Below, in pieces: positions 18,910-27,814 of a stretch of 64,000 nucleotides of DNA. The stretch comes from CAWAYH01 sp963786195 (GTDB lineage: Bacteria; Acidobacteriota; Vicinamibacteria; Vicinamibacterales; 2-12-FULL-66-21): the NCBI GenBank assembly GCA_963786195.1, contig CAWAYH010000011.1, positions 186,001 through 250,000 of the forward strand, written 5' to 3'. The position numbers and the translations under genes were made by a program. The notes under the pieces were generated by a model that saw only the letters and a list, made by a program, of their open reading frames with translations, was not told the origin of the DNA and ran no database searches. Numbering within the stretch: the first letter of the stretch is position 1; each line of letters opens with the position of its first letter.

Positions 18910-19551
18910 TTACTCCACGACGACCGGTGCAAAGCAGTCGACTGCCGGATCCGCGCGCAGCGGCAGCCAGCCGCTGAAGCTCCCATCAAGATCGGCCGCA
19001 ATCAGGACCGGCGACAACGCCGTCGCATCGAACAGCGACGCGTCACGGCCGGCGGCACGCAAGCGCTGCGCAACCTGCTCGCGGAACTGGGTGAACTGCG
19101 GCAGATCGAACAAGAGGAAGTAGACGCCCCGAACGACCCCTGGTGCACTGATACGTCGCCGGGCCATGCAACGTGGCTGGAACGTTGCCGACTCGAGACC
19201 AGCCTCCCGCGCGGCGTCGAGGAGCGCCTCCGGCGTAAGCACGCCTGCCATCGCGCGCTGGAACTCGCTGCGCAGCACGACGGGCATGGCTGGTGGCGGA
19301 TAGTGCAGCGATTCCCCCATACGGGCAAACAGGTCACGACCGAGCGGCCGCATCAACTCCGCCTTCGGCGTGATCGAAAGCGACGAGCCGAGTGGGTCGG
19401 CATCCGGCGCGAGGGTCAGGGTCCATCCCAAGAGGTGCTGTCGCGCGATCGTGAAGGGCTGTGCACTCGTGCTCCGGGCCGAGCGCACGACCAGCACGGC
19501 GAGCACGGCAACCGCCGCGAGCGCGATCATCACCTTGAGCAGTGTCTTCAT
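18910..19551 (-). CDS. Membrane-anchored hypothetical protein
   Basis: The 213-residue protein starts at ATG 19551 (MKTLLKVMIALAAVAVLAVL), giving an N-terminal membrane anchor; an upstream in-frame ATG at 19629 adds an implausible arginine- and serine-rich leader. The outside part includes IARQHLLGWTLTLAPDADPL, GRDLFARMGESLHYPPPAM, AMAGVLTPEALLDAAREAGL and VYFLLFDLPQFTQFREQVAQ, ending VDCFAPVVVE. I do not recognise the family. It converges with the HAF-type gene and lies downstream of tmRNA on the same strand, separated from it by a hairpin. Confidence 0.65.
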   Translation of the reverse strand: MKTLLKVMIALAAVAVLAVLVVRSARSTSAQPFTIARQHLLGWTLTLAPDADPLGSSLSITPKAELMRPLGRDLFARMGESLHYPPPAMPVVLRSEFQRAMAGVLTPEALLDAAREAGLESATFQPRCMARRRISAPGVVRGVYFLLFDLPQFTQFREQVAQRLRAAGRDASLFDATALSPVLIAADLDGSFSGWLPLRADPAVDCFAPVVVE

Positions 19552-19600
19552 CAGCAGCGCTGTGAGGAAGCGGCGGGCGTGACTGAAGGACCGCGGCGTA

Positions 19601-19629
19601 GTGGAGGCGGCGGAAAATCCCGCCTCCAC
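19601..19629. repeat. Perfect 10-bp hairpin beside tmRNA
   Basis: GTGGAGGCGG (19601-19610) and CCGCCTCCAC (19620-19629) form a perfect stem with a 9-nt loop, 31 nt beyond the 3' end of tmRNA. No T-run follows on either strand. The stem shares the 9 bases GTGGAGGCG with the encoded tmRNA 3' acceptor end at 19662-19670, so it may be a partial duplication of that end or a terminator-like structure. Confidence 0.6.
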
Positions 19630-19660
19630 CTGCTTGAAAGTAGTTGAACAGTAAACGTTA

Positions 19661-20013
19661 TGGTGGAGGCGCCGGGATTCGCACCCGGGTCCGAAAATAC
19701 TTCCCCGCAGGAATCTACGATGCGTATCCGCGTCTGAAGTCTCGCATCCGACGTGAAGAGCGGCCAGAACCGCCGGATGCCAGCCCCGAAATTGTCTCGC
19801 CGCTGCCGTCCAGGACGACCGGCAGCCGCCAGCCTGCTAAAATGACATCCGTTCCCGACCCGCAGGCTGATCGGGACGGACGCTCACAGGTTTTACGCTG
19901 CGAGAGCTAGCTGCGTGTCCGCAGTTATGGTTGTTTCCATCTGATTAGCGAGGGTGATGGTCCTCGGCACGCATCCTGCGAAACGATATCTCCGTCGAAT
20001 CTAAGTCGCCCCC
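19661..20013 (-). ncRNA. ssrA: Transfer-messenger RNA (tmRNA)
   Basis: The 353-nt RNA rescues stalled ribosomes by trans-translation. On the minus strand it starts GGGGGCGACTTAGATTCGAC, a typical tmRNA 5' end, and ends in CGCCTCC-ACCA with an encoded CCA. The 7-bp acceptor stem pairs GGGGGCG with CGCCUCC (one G-U). The T-arm is CCGGG-TGCGAAT-CCCGG. The tag reading frame is at 19893-19922, GCG GAC ACG CAG then CUA GCU CUC GCA GCG UAA, giving A-D-T-Q-L-A-L-A-A-stop with the usual A-L-A-A-like protease signal. Pseudoknot-rich sequence fills the middle. It is a single-piece tmRNA. Confidence 0.97.
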
Positions 20014-20126
20014 ATTTCGAGCCAGACCCTCCATTGTACGCCCCGCGCGGGCTCACGTCAAACCGCTGTCGGGCTTGGATTTGCGGCGTTTTCTCAGGCT
20101 TGACTTGTGCCCGAACGGTCCCGATA

Positions 20127-21719
20127 ATGCAGAAAATGCCACATGACGAGCTGAAAGGCGCGATCGACGCGATCCGTACCCGTCTGCAGGCTGAGCTCGA
20201 GCAGCAGCTCTCTTCGTTCCAGACGAGTCAGGGCGAAGCGCTGGATGCCGCCCGTCGTCAGGCCGAAACTGAGGCTGAGCAACGCTGGTCAGCGAAGGTC
20301 GAAGCGGAGCGCGAGGAATGGGCCGGTCGCGTGAAGTCCGAACTGGCATCCGCGTCGGCGGACGCTGAAAGGCGTTTTGCCGGCGAAACGGAAAAGATTC
20401 GGGCCGAGGCCGCAGAGGCCGCCAGCGACGCGGCCGCCCGCGTGCGCGACGAGATGTCCAAGGCACTCGCCGCAGAAAGCGAACGGGCGCGCGCGGAAAT
20501 CGATGCCGAACGTACGCGTGCGCAGGGCGCGATCGAGGCCGAGCGCGCGCGCAGCCAGAGCGAGATCGATGCCGCGCGGATCGAGGCCCAGGGGCTGGTC
20601 GACGGCGAGCGGACCCGTGCGCACGGAGAGATCGAAGCGGAGCGTCAGCGGATTCACGGTGAGATGGCAGCCGAGCGCGAGCGGCTTCAGGCCGAGATCG
20701 AAGCCGAACGGGAGCGGACGCGCACCGAGCTGTCAGGCGAGCGCGATCGGACCGGCGCCGAGCTCGAAGCCGAGCGTCTGAAGGCTCGCACGCTGTCGAC
20801 TGCGCTGGACGAAGCGAAAGCCGCACTCGCGCGTGAGCGCGCGGCTGCACGGAGCGCCACGGAAGCGCTCGAGGCGCAGCAGACGAGGGCAGCGATTACG
20901 GAAGCGCATGTCTCCGAGCGTCAGTCCCAACTGCTCTGCGTCGAGCGTCTCCTCGAGGCGGTCCGAACGATCGGCGGGGCTCGGTCGTTGTCGGACGCGC
21001 TGAACGGACTGCTGTCGGCCGTCGCGGCGGAAGCGCCGCGCGCGGCGCTGTTCGTCGTCAACGGCAAGGAGCTTCAGGGGTGGCGCGCATCGGGCTTTGG
21101 CAGCGCAACGACCCCGCCGAACACACCCGCGCACGATGCCGGCGTGTTGGGCGAGGCCGCGACGACGGGAAGCGCCGTCTCGACGACCGCCGCCAAGGCG
21201 CCGGCGTTCGCAAAGCTGCCCGCCGATCGCGTGGGAATAGCCGTGCCGATTACGGTGGGCGGACACACGGTCGCGGTGCTGTACGCCGACGATGGTTCGG
21301 AGAAAGAGCCCCAGGTGCCGGCGTCATGGCCCGAAGCGATTCAGATTATCTGCGGGCACGCGTCCGCATGCCTCGCTCACATCACGGCCCTGCGTACGGC
21401 ACAAGCCATGCGGGTCACGACGGGAGCGGCGATCTCGGCGCGCGGGTCAGGATCGGACGAGGACAGCAGCGCTCGTCGATATGCGCGACTGCTCGTGTCG
21501 GAGATCAAGCTGTACAACGAGGCCGCGGTCAGAGTCGGCCGCGAGAAGCGCGATCTGCTCGAGCGGCTGCGGCCGGAGATCGAGCGCGCCCGCCGGTTGT
21601 ACGAGGAGCGCGTGTCGCCATCGGTGGGCGCGAGGAGCGCCTACTTCCAGCAGGAGCTCGTTCACACACTGGCCGACGGTGACTCGGGCCTGTTGGGCAG
21701 CGCCGGTGTCAGCTGCTAG
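20127..21719 (+). CDS. Coiled-coil protein with 11-residue repeats and a GAF-like domain
   Basis: The 530-residue protein is predicted cytoplasmic, from ATG 20127. Residues about 1-120 are a charged coiled coil. Residues about 119-228 consist of ten consecutive 11-residue units of the form E-R-x-R-x-x-x-E-I-E-A, for example ERTRAQGAIEA, ERTRAHGEIEA, ERERLQAEIEA. After more helix, residues 270-420 look like a GAF domain (LLEAVRTIGGARSLSDALNG, VGIAVPITVGGHTVAVLYAD). The C-terminal 100 residues are again helical (YARLLVSEIKLYNEAAVRVG). It lies 20 nt before the lytic transglycosylase gene on the same strand, so the two are probably cotranscribed. Function unknown. Confidence 0.8.
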   Translation: MQKMPHDELKGAIDAIRTRLQAELEQQLSSFQTSQGEALDAARRQAETEAEQRWSAKVEAEREEWAGRVKSELASASADAERRFAGETEKIRAEAAEAASDAAARVRDEMSKALAAESERARAEIDAERTRAQGAIEAERARSQSEIDAARIEAQGLVDGERTRAHGEIEAERQRIHGEMAAERERLQAEIEAERERTRTELSGERDRTGAELEAERLKARTLSTALDEAKAALARERAAARSATEALEAQQTRAAITEAHVSERQSQLLCVERLLEAVRTIGGARSLSDALNGLLSAVAAEAPRAALFVVNGKELQGWRASGFGSATTPPNTPAHDAGVLGEAATTGSAVSTTAAKAPAFAKLPADRVGIAVPITVGGHTVAVLYADDGSEKEPQVPASWPEAIQIICGHASACLAHITALRTAQAMRVTTGAAISARGSGSDEDSSARRYARLLVSEIKLYNEAAVRVGREKRDLLERLRPEIERARRLYEERVSPSVGARSAYFQQELVHTLADGDSGLLGSAGVSC

Positions 21720-21739
21720 GAGACTAGGAAGCCAGCTCG

Positions 21740-23882
21740 ATGATTCGAACCTTGAGCGTGCTCGCTCTGTTGATGCTCTTGCCCGGCCTCCAGCCGGCGG
21801 CGGGCCAGCTCGCGCCAACTGTCCATCCGGCGCTTCCCGGAAGCCTCACTGAGTACCTGGCTCGTGCCGCCCGACGACGCCGCGAGCGCGCGGGCCGCAG
21901 CCGTGTATCAACCGCTGACCGCCGGCGTCCGCGCGCTTGAGGCGGGAACCTACGATCGCGCCTTGACCCTGGTCAGCCAGGCCTCGCTCGCGAAGACGGC
22001 GCTCGCTGACTACGCGTCCTACTACAAAGGCATCGCGCAACTGCGCCTGTCGCGCGCCAGCGATGCACGCGAGACGTTCGTCGCGTTGTCGGCGCGCAAG
22101 CTTGCCGGGTACCTCCCGATTGCCGCCGCGCTTGGCGAAGCGGAGGCGGCCGAAGCGCTGGGTGACGCTCCGCGTGCGCTGGCCATCTACGAGAAGTTGG
22201 CGAGCGACAAGACAGCGGTCAACGAGCAGATCCTGTCCAAGCTCGCGGCAGCCGCGCGGGTGGGCGGAGATCGGAAGAAAACCGCCGAAGCGCTGCTGAG
22301 GATCTATTACGAGTACGCGCTCTCCGATGCGGCGGTCGCTGCCGCCGCCGAGCTCGATCCCCTGCGCGACGTCATCGTCCGGCAGGGATACAAGGCCGAT
22401 CTCGGACGGGCGATGCAGCTTTACGGCGCGCGCCGTTATACCGACGCGCGCGTGGCGTTTGGCGCGCTCCAGGGTGAGGTGAGCGGTGAGGATCGCGAGG
22501 TGGTCGATCTCCGCATCGCCGAATCCGACTACTTCCTCCAGCGGCACCAGGCTGCGCTCGACGCGCTGAAGCCCTGGCTCGATCGGGGCGCGCGGCAGGC
22601 CGAAGCGAGGTTCTTCTACCTGAGCGCTCTTCGCGGGCTCTCGCGCGACGACGAATACATCCAGCAGACGCGGTCGATCGTCCGCGACTTTCCGGACAGC
22701 ACGTGGTCCGAGGAAGCGCTCAACAATCTCGGCAGCTACTACATCCTGAAGAACGACGATGCCACGGCGGCCCAGGTCTTCCGGGAGCTTTATGAGAAGT
22801 TCCCGACCGGTCAGCGGGCCGAGCGCGCGGCCTGGAAGGCCGGCTGGTGGAACTACAAGAGCGGCGAATACGCCGAGACCGTCCGCGTCTTCGAGAACGC
22901 TGCGTTGGCGTTTCCGCGTTCGGATTACCGTCCCTCGTTCCTCTACTGGTCCGCCCGCTCGCACGGCAAAATCGGCGCGGGAACCGAAGCGGAATCGCGC
23001 CTGCGGCTCCTCTTTGCGGACTACGCCAACTCGTACTACGGCCGGCTCGCCGTCCGTCAGCTGCCGCGAAACACGCGCGCTGACTCCGCACCCGACGCGA
23101 TCCCGGCGACACGGCCGGCACCTGCCGATCAGGCGACGGTGCCGCCGACGGCGGACGTCATCCGGCTGCTGCTTTCGGCGGACCTGTACGATGACGCGCT
23201 CAACGAGCTGCGTTACGCGCAGCGCACGTCCGGGCCGTCGCGCATCATCGACGCCACGATGGCCTGGGCCTATCACCAGAAGGGGGAGCTGCGGCGAGCC
23301 ATCACGCTGATGCGCCGCGCCTATCCCCAGTTCCTCACCGCCGATCAGGCGCTGCCGCGCGAGATCATGCAAGTGATCTTCCCCCTGGCCTACTGGGATC
23401 TGATCCGCAAGCACTCGGCGGCGCGCGGGCTCGACTCGTATCTGATCGCAGCGCTCATCGCGCAGGAGTCGACGTTCGATCGCGAGGTCCGGTCGGCCGC
23501 CAACGCGTGGGGCCTGATGCAGGTCGTGCCGGCCACGGGCCGCCGCCTCGCGCGCTCGATGGGCATCCGCCGGTTCACGACGTCGATGCTCACCAATCCC
23601 GAGACGAACATCCGGATGGGCACGCTGTACTTCTCGCGGCTGGTGCAGCAGTTCGGCGGCACCTACTACGCGCTCGCCAGCTACAACGCCGGCGAGAGCC
23701 GCGTCGTCCGCTGGAAGGCCGAGCGGCCCGGATTAGACGAGGACGAGTTCATCGACGACATCCCCTTCCCGGAAACCCAGAACTACGTCAAACGGATCCT
23801 GGGGACGGCGGAAGACTACCGCCTGCTGTACGGCAAGGGCGGCGGCCGGCCGATTGCGGCCATGCCGTCCGGCCACCACTGA
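21740..23882 (+). CDS. Soluble lytic murein transglycosylase, frameshifted near the N-terminus
   Basis: A periplasmic Slt-type enzyme of about 710 residues that cleaves MurNAc-GlcNAc bonds with 1,6-anhydro product. ATG 21740 gives a signal peptide (TLSVLALLMLLPGLQPAAG). A one-base shift near 21862 joins it to PPDDAASARAAAVYQPLTAG. A long TPR-like superhelix follows (ALAIYEKLASDKTAV, EEALNNLGSYYILKND, AERAAWKAGWWNYKSGEYAE). The SLT domain is at the end: LIAALIAQESTFDREVRS with catalytic Glu, NAWGLMQVVPATGR, and YYALASYNAGESRVVRWK. Length and motifs are normal. A repeat tract begins 20 nt after the stop. Confidence 0.9.
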
Positions 23883-23902
23883 TCACCACCGCGGTCAATT
23901 CC

Positions 23903-23994
23903 TACCGCGGACAACACGGACAACACGGACCACCTCCAGCACCAACAGCACCTCCAGCACCTTCAGCACCTTCAGCACCGACCGCCCAGATCGG
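23903..23994. repeat. CACGGACAA and CAGCACC word tract
   Basis: CCGCGGACAACACGGACA (23905-23922) leads into further ACACGGAC words, then a run of CTCCAGCACC, ACAGCACC and TTCAGCACC words. It follows the lytic transglycosylase stop by 20 nt. The 18-nt word CCGCGGACAACACGGACA recurs exactly, on the other strand, at 39849-39866 next to zapA. The words vary in spacing, so this is not a CRISPR array. Confidence 0.75.
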
Positions 23995-24047
23995 CACGCG
24001 CAGAATCCGGTCATAATTCGGGAATCCAGCCACATAGTCCCGTCCGC

Positions 24048-26789
24048 ATGTCCGGCTCGAGAGTCACCATGACGGCGCTGTTCGCGGCGTTGGCGGCATG
24101 GTTGTCGATGGGGACGCTCGCCCTGGCGTCGGCGGGCGGGCCGCGGATCGCGCTGTTGCCGTTGACGGCGTCCGCGGTAGGCGTCGCGGTCTTCGCGGCT
24201 GTGCTCGTCGTGTTTGCCGCGCGGCAGGGCGCGTCGCTGATGCCGCTCTGGCTGCTCGTGCTGGTAGTGCTCGGTTGGCTGCCGATTTCCGTCCCGCCGG
24301 CGTTTCTGATGTGGTCCGGACCGCTGAACCTGCTCGTCTGGGGCGCTGTCGTGGCGTTGCTGGTTCTGGACCTGGCCCTCGTCGGTGGCCGTGTTGCTCG
24401 CTGGAACGCTCTCGAGTTCTTCAAACGACGGCCCGTGATCGCCGCCGGCCTGCTCGCGTTTCTGATCTTCTCGGTCTCCGCCTGGCGAGTGGCGCCCTCG
24501 ATTCCTGGCGGGGACGAGCCGCACTACCTGGTGATCACCCAGAGCCTGCTGCACGATCACGATCTCAAGATCGAGAACAACCATCGCCGCGGAGACTACC
24601 AGGAGTACTTTCCCGGCACGCTTCGACCTGATTTCCTCAAGCGCGGCCGCGACGGCGAGATCTATTCGATTCATGCGCCCGGCGTATCTGCGCTCGTGGC
24701 GCCGGCGTTCGCGCTCGCGGGGTACCGCGGCGTCGTCGTGTTCCTGCTGATGGTCTCGGCGGCAGCGAGCGCGCTGGCCTGGTATCTGGCGTGGCTCGTC
24801 AGCCGATCGACCGCCGCCGCGTGGTTCGGATGGACGGCGGTCACGATTTCTGCGACCACGGTTTTCCACAGCTTTGCGATCTATCCGGACGGCCCAGGCG
24901 GCGCGCTCGTCCTGACGGGTGTCTGGGCGCTTCTTCGTGCTGACAGCGAACGCCGAAGCGGCGTGACCGGATTGCGCCCCTGGTTTCTGCACGGCCTTGC
25001 GCTCGCCGGACTCCCGTGGCTGCACAGCCGCTTCGCCTTGCTGGCTGCGGCACTCGGTGCGTTGATCATCGTGCGCCTTGCGCAAACGAAGAACCCGGCG
25101 GGGAAGGCCGTTGCGTTTCTGACCGTTCCCGCGCTGAGCGCGATTGGGTGGGTTGGTTACTTCGTCCTGATCTATGGGACGCCCGACCCGGCGGCGCCGT
25201 ACGGCGGCTCTCAGCTCGGATCACTCGGGAACATTCCGCTTGGGCTTGCCGGGCTGCTCTTCGATCAACGTTTCGGGTTGCTCTTGAATGCGCCGGTTCT
25301 GCTGTGGGGCATGGTCGGCTTGCTGGTGCTGCTGTTTCCGCGGCGGTTCCTCAGGACCGGCGAGCATGCCGACAGTGAAGGCTGGAGCCGGCTGGCGTTC
25401 GAGCTCCTCTTCGTCGCGAGCCCGTACCTGATGACGGTCACGCACTTCACCATGTGGTGGGGGGGATGGAGCGCGCCGGCGCGACTGGCTACGCCCGTCG
25501 TGGCGATGCTGGTGATTCCGTGCGCCGTGGCGTGGCGCGGCGTCCAGAGCCGCGCGACGCGCGTGACCGCGTTCGGTTCTCTGGGGCTGACCGCATTCAT
25601 GACTGCCGGCCTCGTTCTCGTGGACGACGGACATCTCGCGTACAACACGAGACAGGCATTCGCGCTCTTCCTCGGGTGGGCCTCCGGTCTTGCGGATTTG
25701 CGACTTGCGCTGCCCGACTGGTTTCAGACGTATCAGCCCAGGTTCTACCTCGAGGTCGCCGCCTGGATCGTGGCGTTAGCCGGCGCGTGGTGGCTGCTTC
25801 GTTCTGTCGAAGGCGCAGCGTCGCTTCGCAACCGTCAGCGCTTCGTGACCGTCGCTGCGCTCGTGTATGCGGCAGCGGCGATGGCGGCAGCCTCAGTGGT
25901 CTGGGGCATGCGAGGCACGCCGGGGCTGGCGACTTCGTCCGCACAGCTGGCGTTTCTCCGTCGTGTCGCGGCGGAGCCGCGGGTCGTTGCGCTCGAGCTC
26001 ACGCCACCGCGGGCCCTCGATCGTCTGGAGGCGCCGGGCCGGCTGCGGATCGATTCAGGTCCGTTGGTCTTCGGCAGGCTGACGTTCCGCGTCGGCGACG
26101 GTCCGACGACCCAGGAGAACGGCCGGCGGGACCGGCCGCTGATGACGCTGCCGGCGGTGCCGGCCGGACGCTATCGCGTGCGGCCGCGCGCGACCGCAGC
26201 GGGGGGCTGGCTGATGATCGGGATCGCCGACGATCAGTTCGCGATTCGAACCGAACAGCTGTCATCCCCGCCGGCGCCCATCGACGTCGATTTCCCCGTC
26301 GAGGTCCGTGCGCTCGTCATCCGCGGCGACGAGGACGCCGCGCGATCGCTGCGGGGGATCACCGTCGAGCCCGTCTCTCTCGTACCCCGCGAGTCCCGGC
26401 TGACGGCTGACTACGCCAGGCGCGCCGTCAGATACCGCGGAACCTGCGCGTTCTTTCTCGATGATGGGAGTTATCCGGAGCCGGACGCGTTCTGGATCCG
26501 TGGCGGGGAGCGCTCGTCAATCGTGTTACAGCGCGACGACCTCGCAGCGCCGATTCGCGTCCAGCTTCGCAACGCGCCGGTCGAGAATCAGGTCACTCTG
26601 GAATCCGGTCCCTGGCGGGAGCAGCTCTCGCTCGCGCCAGGCGAGGAGCGCGAGCTGCTGATTCCGATGACGACGAGCGCCTCGGCGGGCCTGGTGATTA
26701 TTGGAACGACGGGCGGATTCCGGCCGTCGGAGGTCGTGCCCGGCAGCCTCGATCAGCGCTTCCTGGGTGTGTGGGTGAGGATCGAGTAG
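24048..26789 (+). CDS. Large polytopic membrane protein, GT-C glycosyltransferase-like
   Basis: The 913-residue protein has about twelve hydrophobic helices in residues 1-630 and a soluble C-terminal region of about 280 residues. An acidic loop after an early helix (VAPSIPGGDEPHYLVITQSL) has the D-E-P-H-Y motif that resembles the catalytic loop of GT-C/GT39-type transferases acting on polyprenyl-linked sugars. A second loop with DFLKRGRDGEIYSIHAPGV follows. The C-terminal part is beta-rich (ALDRLEAPGRLRIDSGPLVF, then VPAGRYRVRPRATAAGGWLM). The donor and acceptor are unknown. ATG 24048 has a weak ribosome-binding site. The gene is intact and converges with the barrel gene. Confidence 0.7.
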   Translation: MSGSRVTMTALFAALAAWLSMGTLALASAGGPRIALLPLTASAVGVAVFAAVLVVFAARQGASLMPLWLLVLVVLGWLPISVPPAFLMWSGPLNLLVWGAVVALLVLDLALVGGRVARWNALEFFKRRPVIAAGLLAFLIFSVSAWRVAPSIPGGDEPHYLVITQSLLHDHDLKIENNHRRGDYQEYFPGTLRPDFLKRGRDGEIYSIHAPGVSALVAPAFALAGYRGVVVFLLMVSAAASALAWYLAWLVSRSTAAAWFGWTAVTISATTVFHSFAIYPDGPGGALVLTGVWALLRADSERRSGVTGLRPWFLHGLALAGLPWLHSRFALLAAALGALIIVRLAQTKNPAGKAVAFLTVPALSAIGWVGYFVLIYGTPDPAAPYGGSQLGSLGNIPLGLAGLLFDQRFGLLLNAPVLLWGMVGLLVLLFPRRFLRTGEHADSEGWSRLAFELLFVASPYLMTVTHFTMWWGGWSAPARLATPVVAMLVIPCAVAWRGVQSRATRVTAFGSLGLTAFMTAGLVLVDDGHLAYNTRQAFALFLGWASGLADLRLALPDWFQTYQPRFYLEVAAWIVALAGAWWLLRSVEGAASLRNRQRFVTVAALVYAAAAMAAASVVWGMRGTPGLATSSAQLAFLRRVAAEPRVVALELTPPRALDRLEAPGRLRIDSGPLVFGRLTFRVGDGPTTQENGRRDRPLMTLPAVPAGRYRVRPRATAAGGWLMIGIADDQFAIRTEQLSSPPAPIDVDFPVEVRALVIRGDEDAARSLRGITVEPVSLVPRESRLTADYARRAVRYRGTCAFFLDDGSYPEPDAFWIRGGERSSIVLQRDDLAAPIRVQLRNAPVENQVTLESGPWREQLSLAPGEERELLIPMTTSASAGLVIIGTTGGFRPSEVVPGSLDQRFLGVWVRIE

Positions 26790-26823
26790 CCGTCGGCGCG
26801 TATGCGTGACGCTTGCCCGACAT

Positions 26824-27648
26824 TCAGAAACGCACGACGCCCCCGAAATAGAGGCCTTGGACCTTGAAATCGCCCGTGTCTTCCTCGATCTTGTAAAAGA
26901 TGTTGAACTTGCGGTATCCGCCCTGCACGCCGACATGGTCGTTGAAGTTGACGGTGCCGTAGATGTCGAGATCGAAGAAGTCCCCGTTGTAGTCCTCGCT
27001 GACGCTTTCGGGCAGCTTGAAGAAGCTGAATTCGCCGGTGATGGAAATGTTCGGCGCCAGGTAGCCGCGGCCGATGAAGCCGATCGCCGGAATCGGTCCG
27101 CGCGCGCGGATGAACTCGGCGGCCAACACGTTCACCAGCGTGGCGCTCACGTCCGTGTACTTGGCCTCGAGGAGCACGCCGGCGAAGCCGCGGTCGCGGT
27201 AGACGAAGTCGTATTCGTACCCGAAGCGGTACGCGTTCCACTTGAGCTCGGCGCCCACCGGGATCGTGAGCGGGAAGACCGTGCCGTTGAACGTGACGTC
27301 GCGGGTCAGCGCGCCTTCGCCTTCGTATCTGATAGGCGTGTACTCGAAGCGGAACTTGTGCTTCGTGGCCGGCCGCAGGACAACCTTGAGCTGCGTGAAC
27401 GTCTTCTTCTCGAAGCCCAGCTCGTCGACCAGGTCGATCGGCGTCCCGATGATGCCGGGGTAGTCGGCCGTGATGAGGATGCTGGGGGACGGATTCCAGA
27501 AGAAGCCGCCGACCTCGACGTGATACGTCTCACCCGTGGCCCGGGTGGAGCTGAACGTAGGGCTGTACTGGGCCTCGGCCGGGATCGCCGAGGCGATGAT
27601 GAAGACGGCCAGGCATCCCAGCGTGGCCGCGGATACACGCATGCGCAT
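26824..27648 (-). CDS. Predicted outer-membrane beta-barrel protein
   Basis: The 274-residue protein begins with a signal peptide (VSAATLGCLAVFIIASAIPA, cleavage near A-E-A-Q). The mature part alternates aromatic-rich strands: TYHVEVGGFFWNPSPSILIT, FTQLKVVLRPATKHKFRFEY, AYRFGYEYDFVYRDRGFAGV and ITGEFSFFKLPESV. It ends FKVQGLYFGGVVRF, a barrel terminus with terminal Phe. I do not recognise the family; porin, adhesin or lipid transporter are all possible. It is intact, and divergent from the GntR gene, so the 166-nt space between them may hold both promoters. Confidence 0.75.
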   Translation of the reverse strand: MRMRVSAATLGCLAVFIIASAIPAEAQYSPTFSSTRATGETYHVEVGGFFWNPSPSILITADYPGIIGTPIDLVDELGFEKKTFTQLKVVLRPATKHKFRFEYTPIRYEGEGALTRDVTFNGTVFPLTIPVGAELKWNAYRFGYEYDFVYRDRGFAGVLLEAKYTDVSATLVNVLAAEFIRARGPIPAIGFIGRGYLAPNISITGEFSFFKLPESVSEDYNGDFFDLDIYGTVNFNDHVGVQGGYRKFNIFYKIEEDTGDFKVQGLYFGGVVRF

Positions 27649-27764
27649 GGAACGGTTCTCGCCCCGGATGGATTGATGGGTACGTACCCGGGACGGATGC
27701 TCGTTTGAGCGTCACCGGGTGCCTGCTGGGGAAGGCCCGGACAGGATATCACGATCGCGCACGG

Positions 27765-27814
27765 TTGCAGCGCCTTCTGCCGGGCTGTATACTGCATGAA
27801 CTCAGGCCGTATAC
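27765..27814 (+). promoter_or_regulatory. Sigma-70 promoter with overlapping paired GTATAC operator of the GntR gene
   Basis: A -35 element TTGCAG (27765-27770) is followed by a 17-bp spacer and a -10 element TATACT (27788-27793), close to consensus. Two copies of the palindrome GTATAC lie at 27787-27792 and 27809-27814, 22 bp apart (two helical turns) and related as an inverted pair TGTATAC and GTATACA. GT-N2-AC is the half-site core of FCD-type GntR regulators, so autoregulation is inferred. The second site touches the ATG at 27815, so the transcript would have a very short or no leader. Confidence 0.65.

Noticed and set aside
19661..19740. Partial tRNA at the tmRNA 3' end
   Set aside because: The acceptor and T-arm belong to a full tmRNA; no anticodon arm is present nearby.
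23903..23994. Possible CRISPR array or gene fragment of a collagen-like protein
   Set aside because: The words vary in length and frame, with no spacer pattern and no ribosome-binding site.
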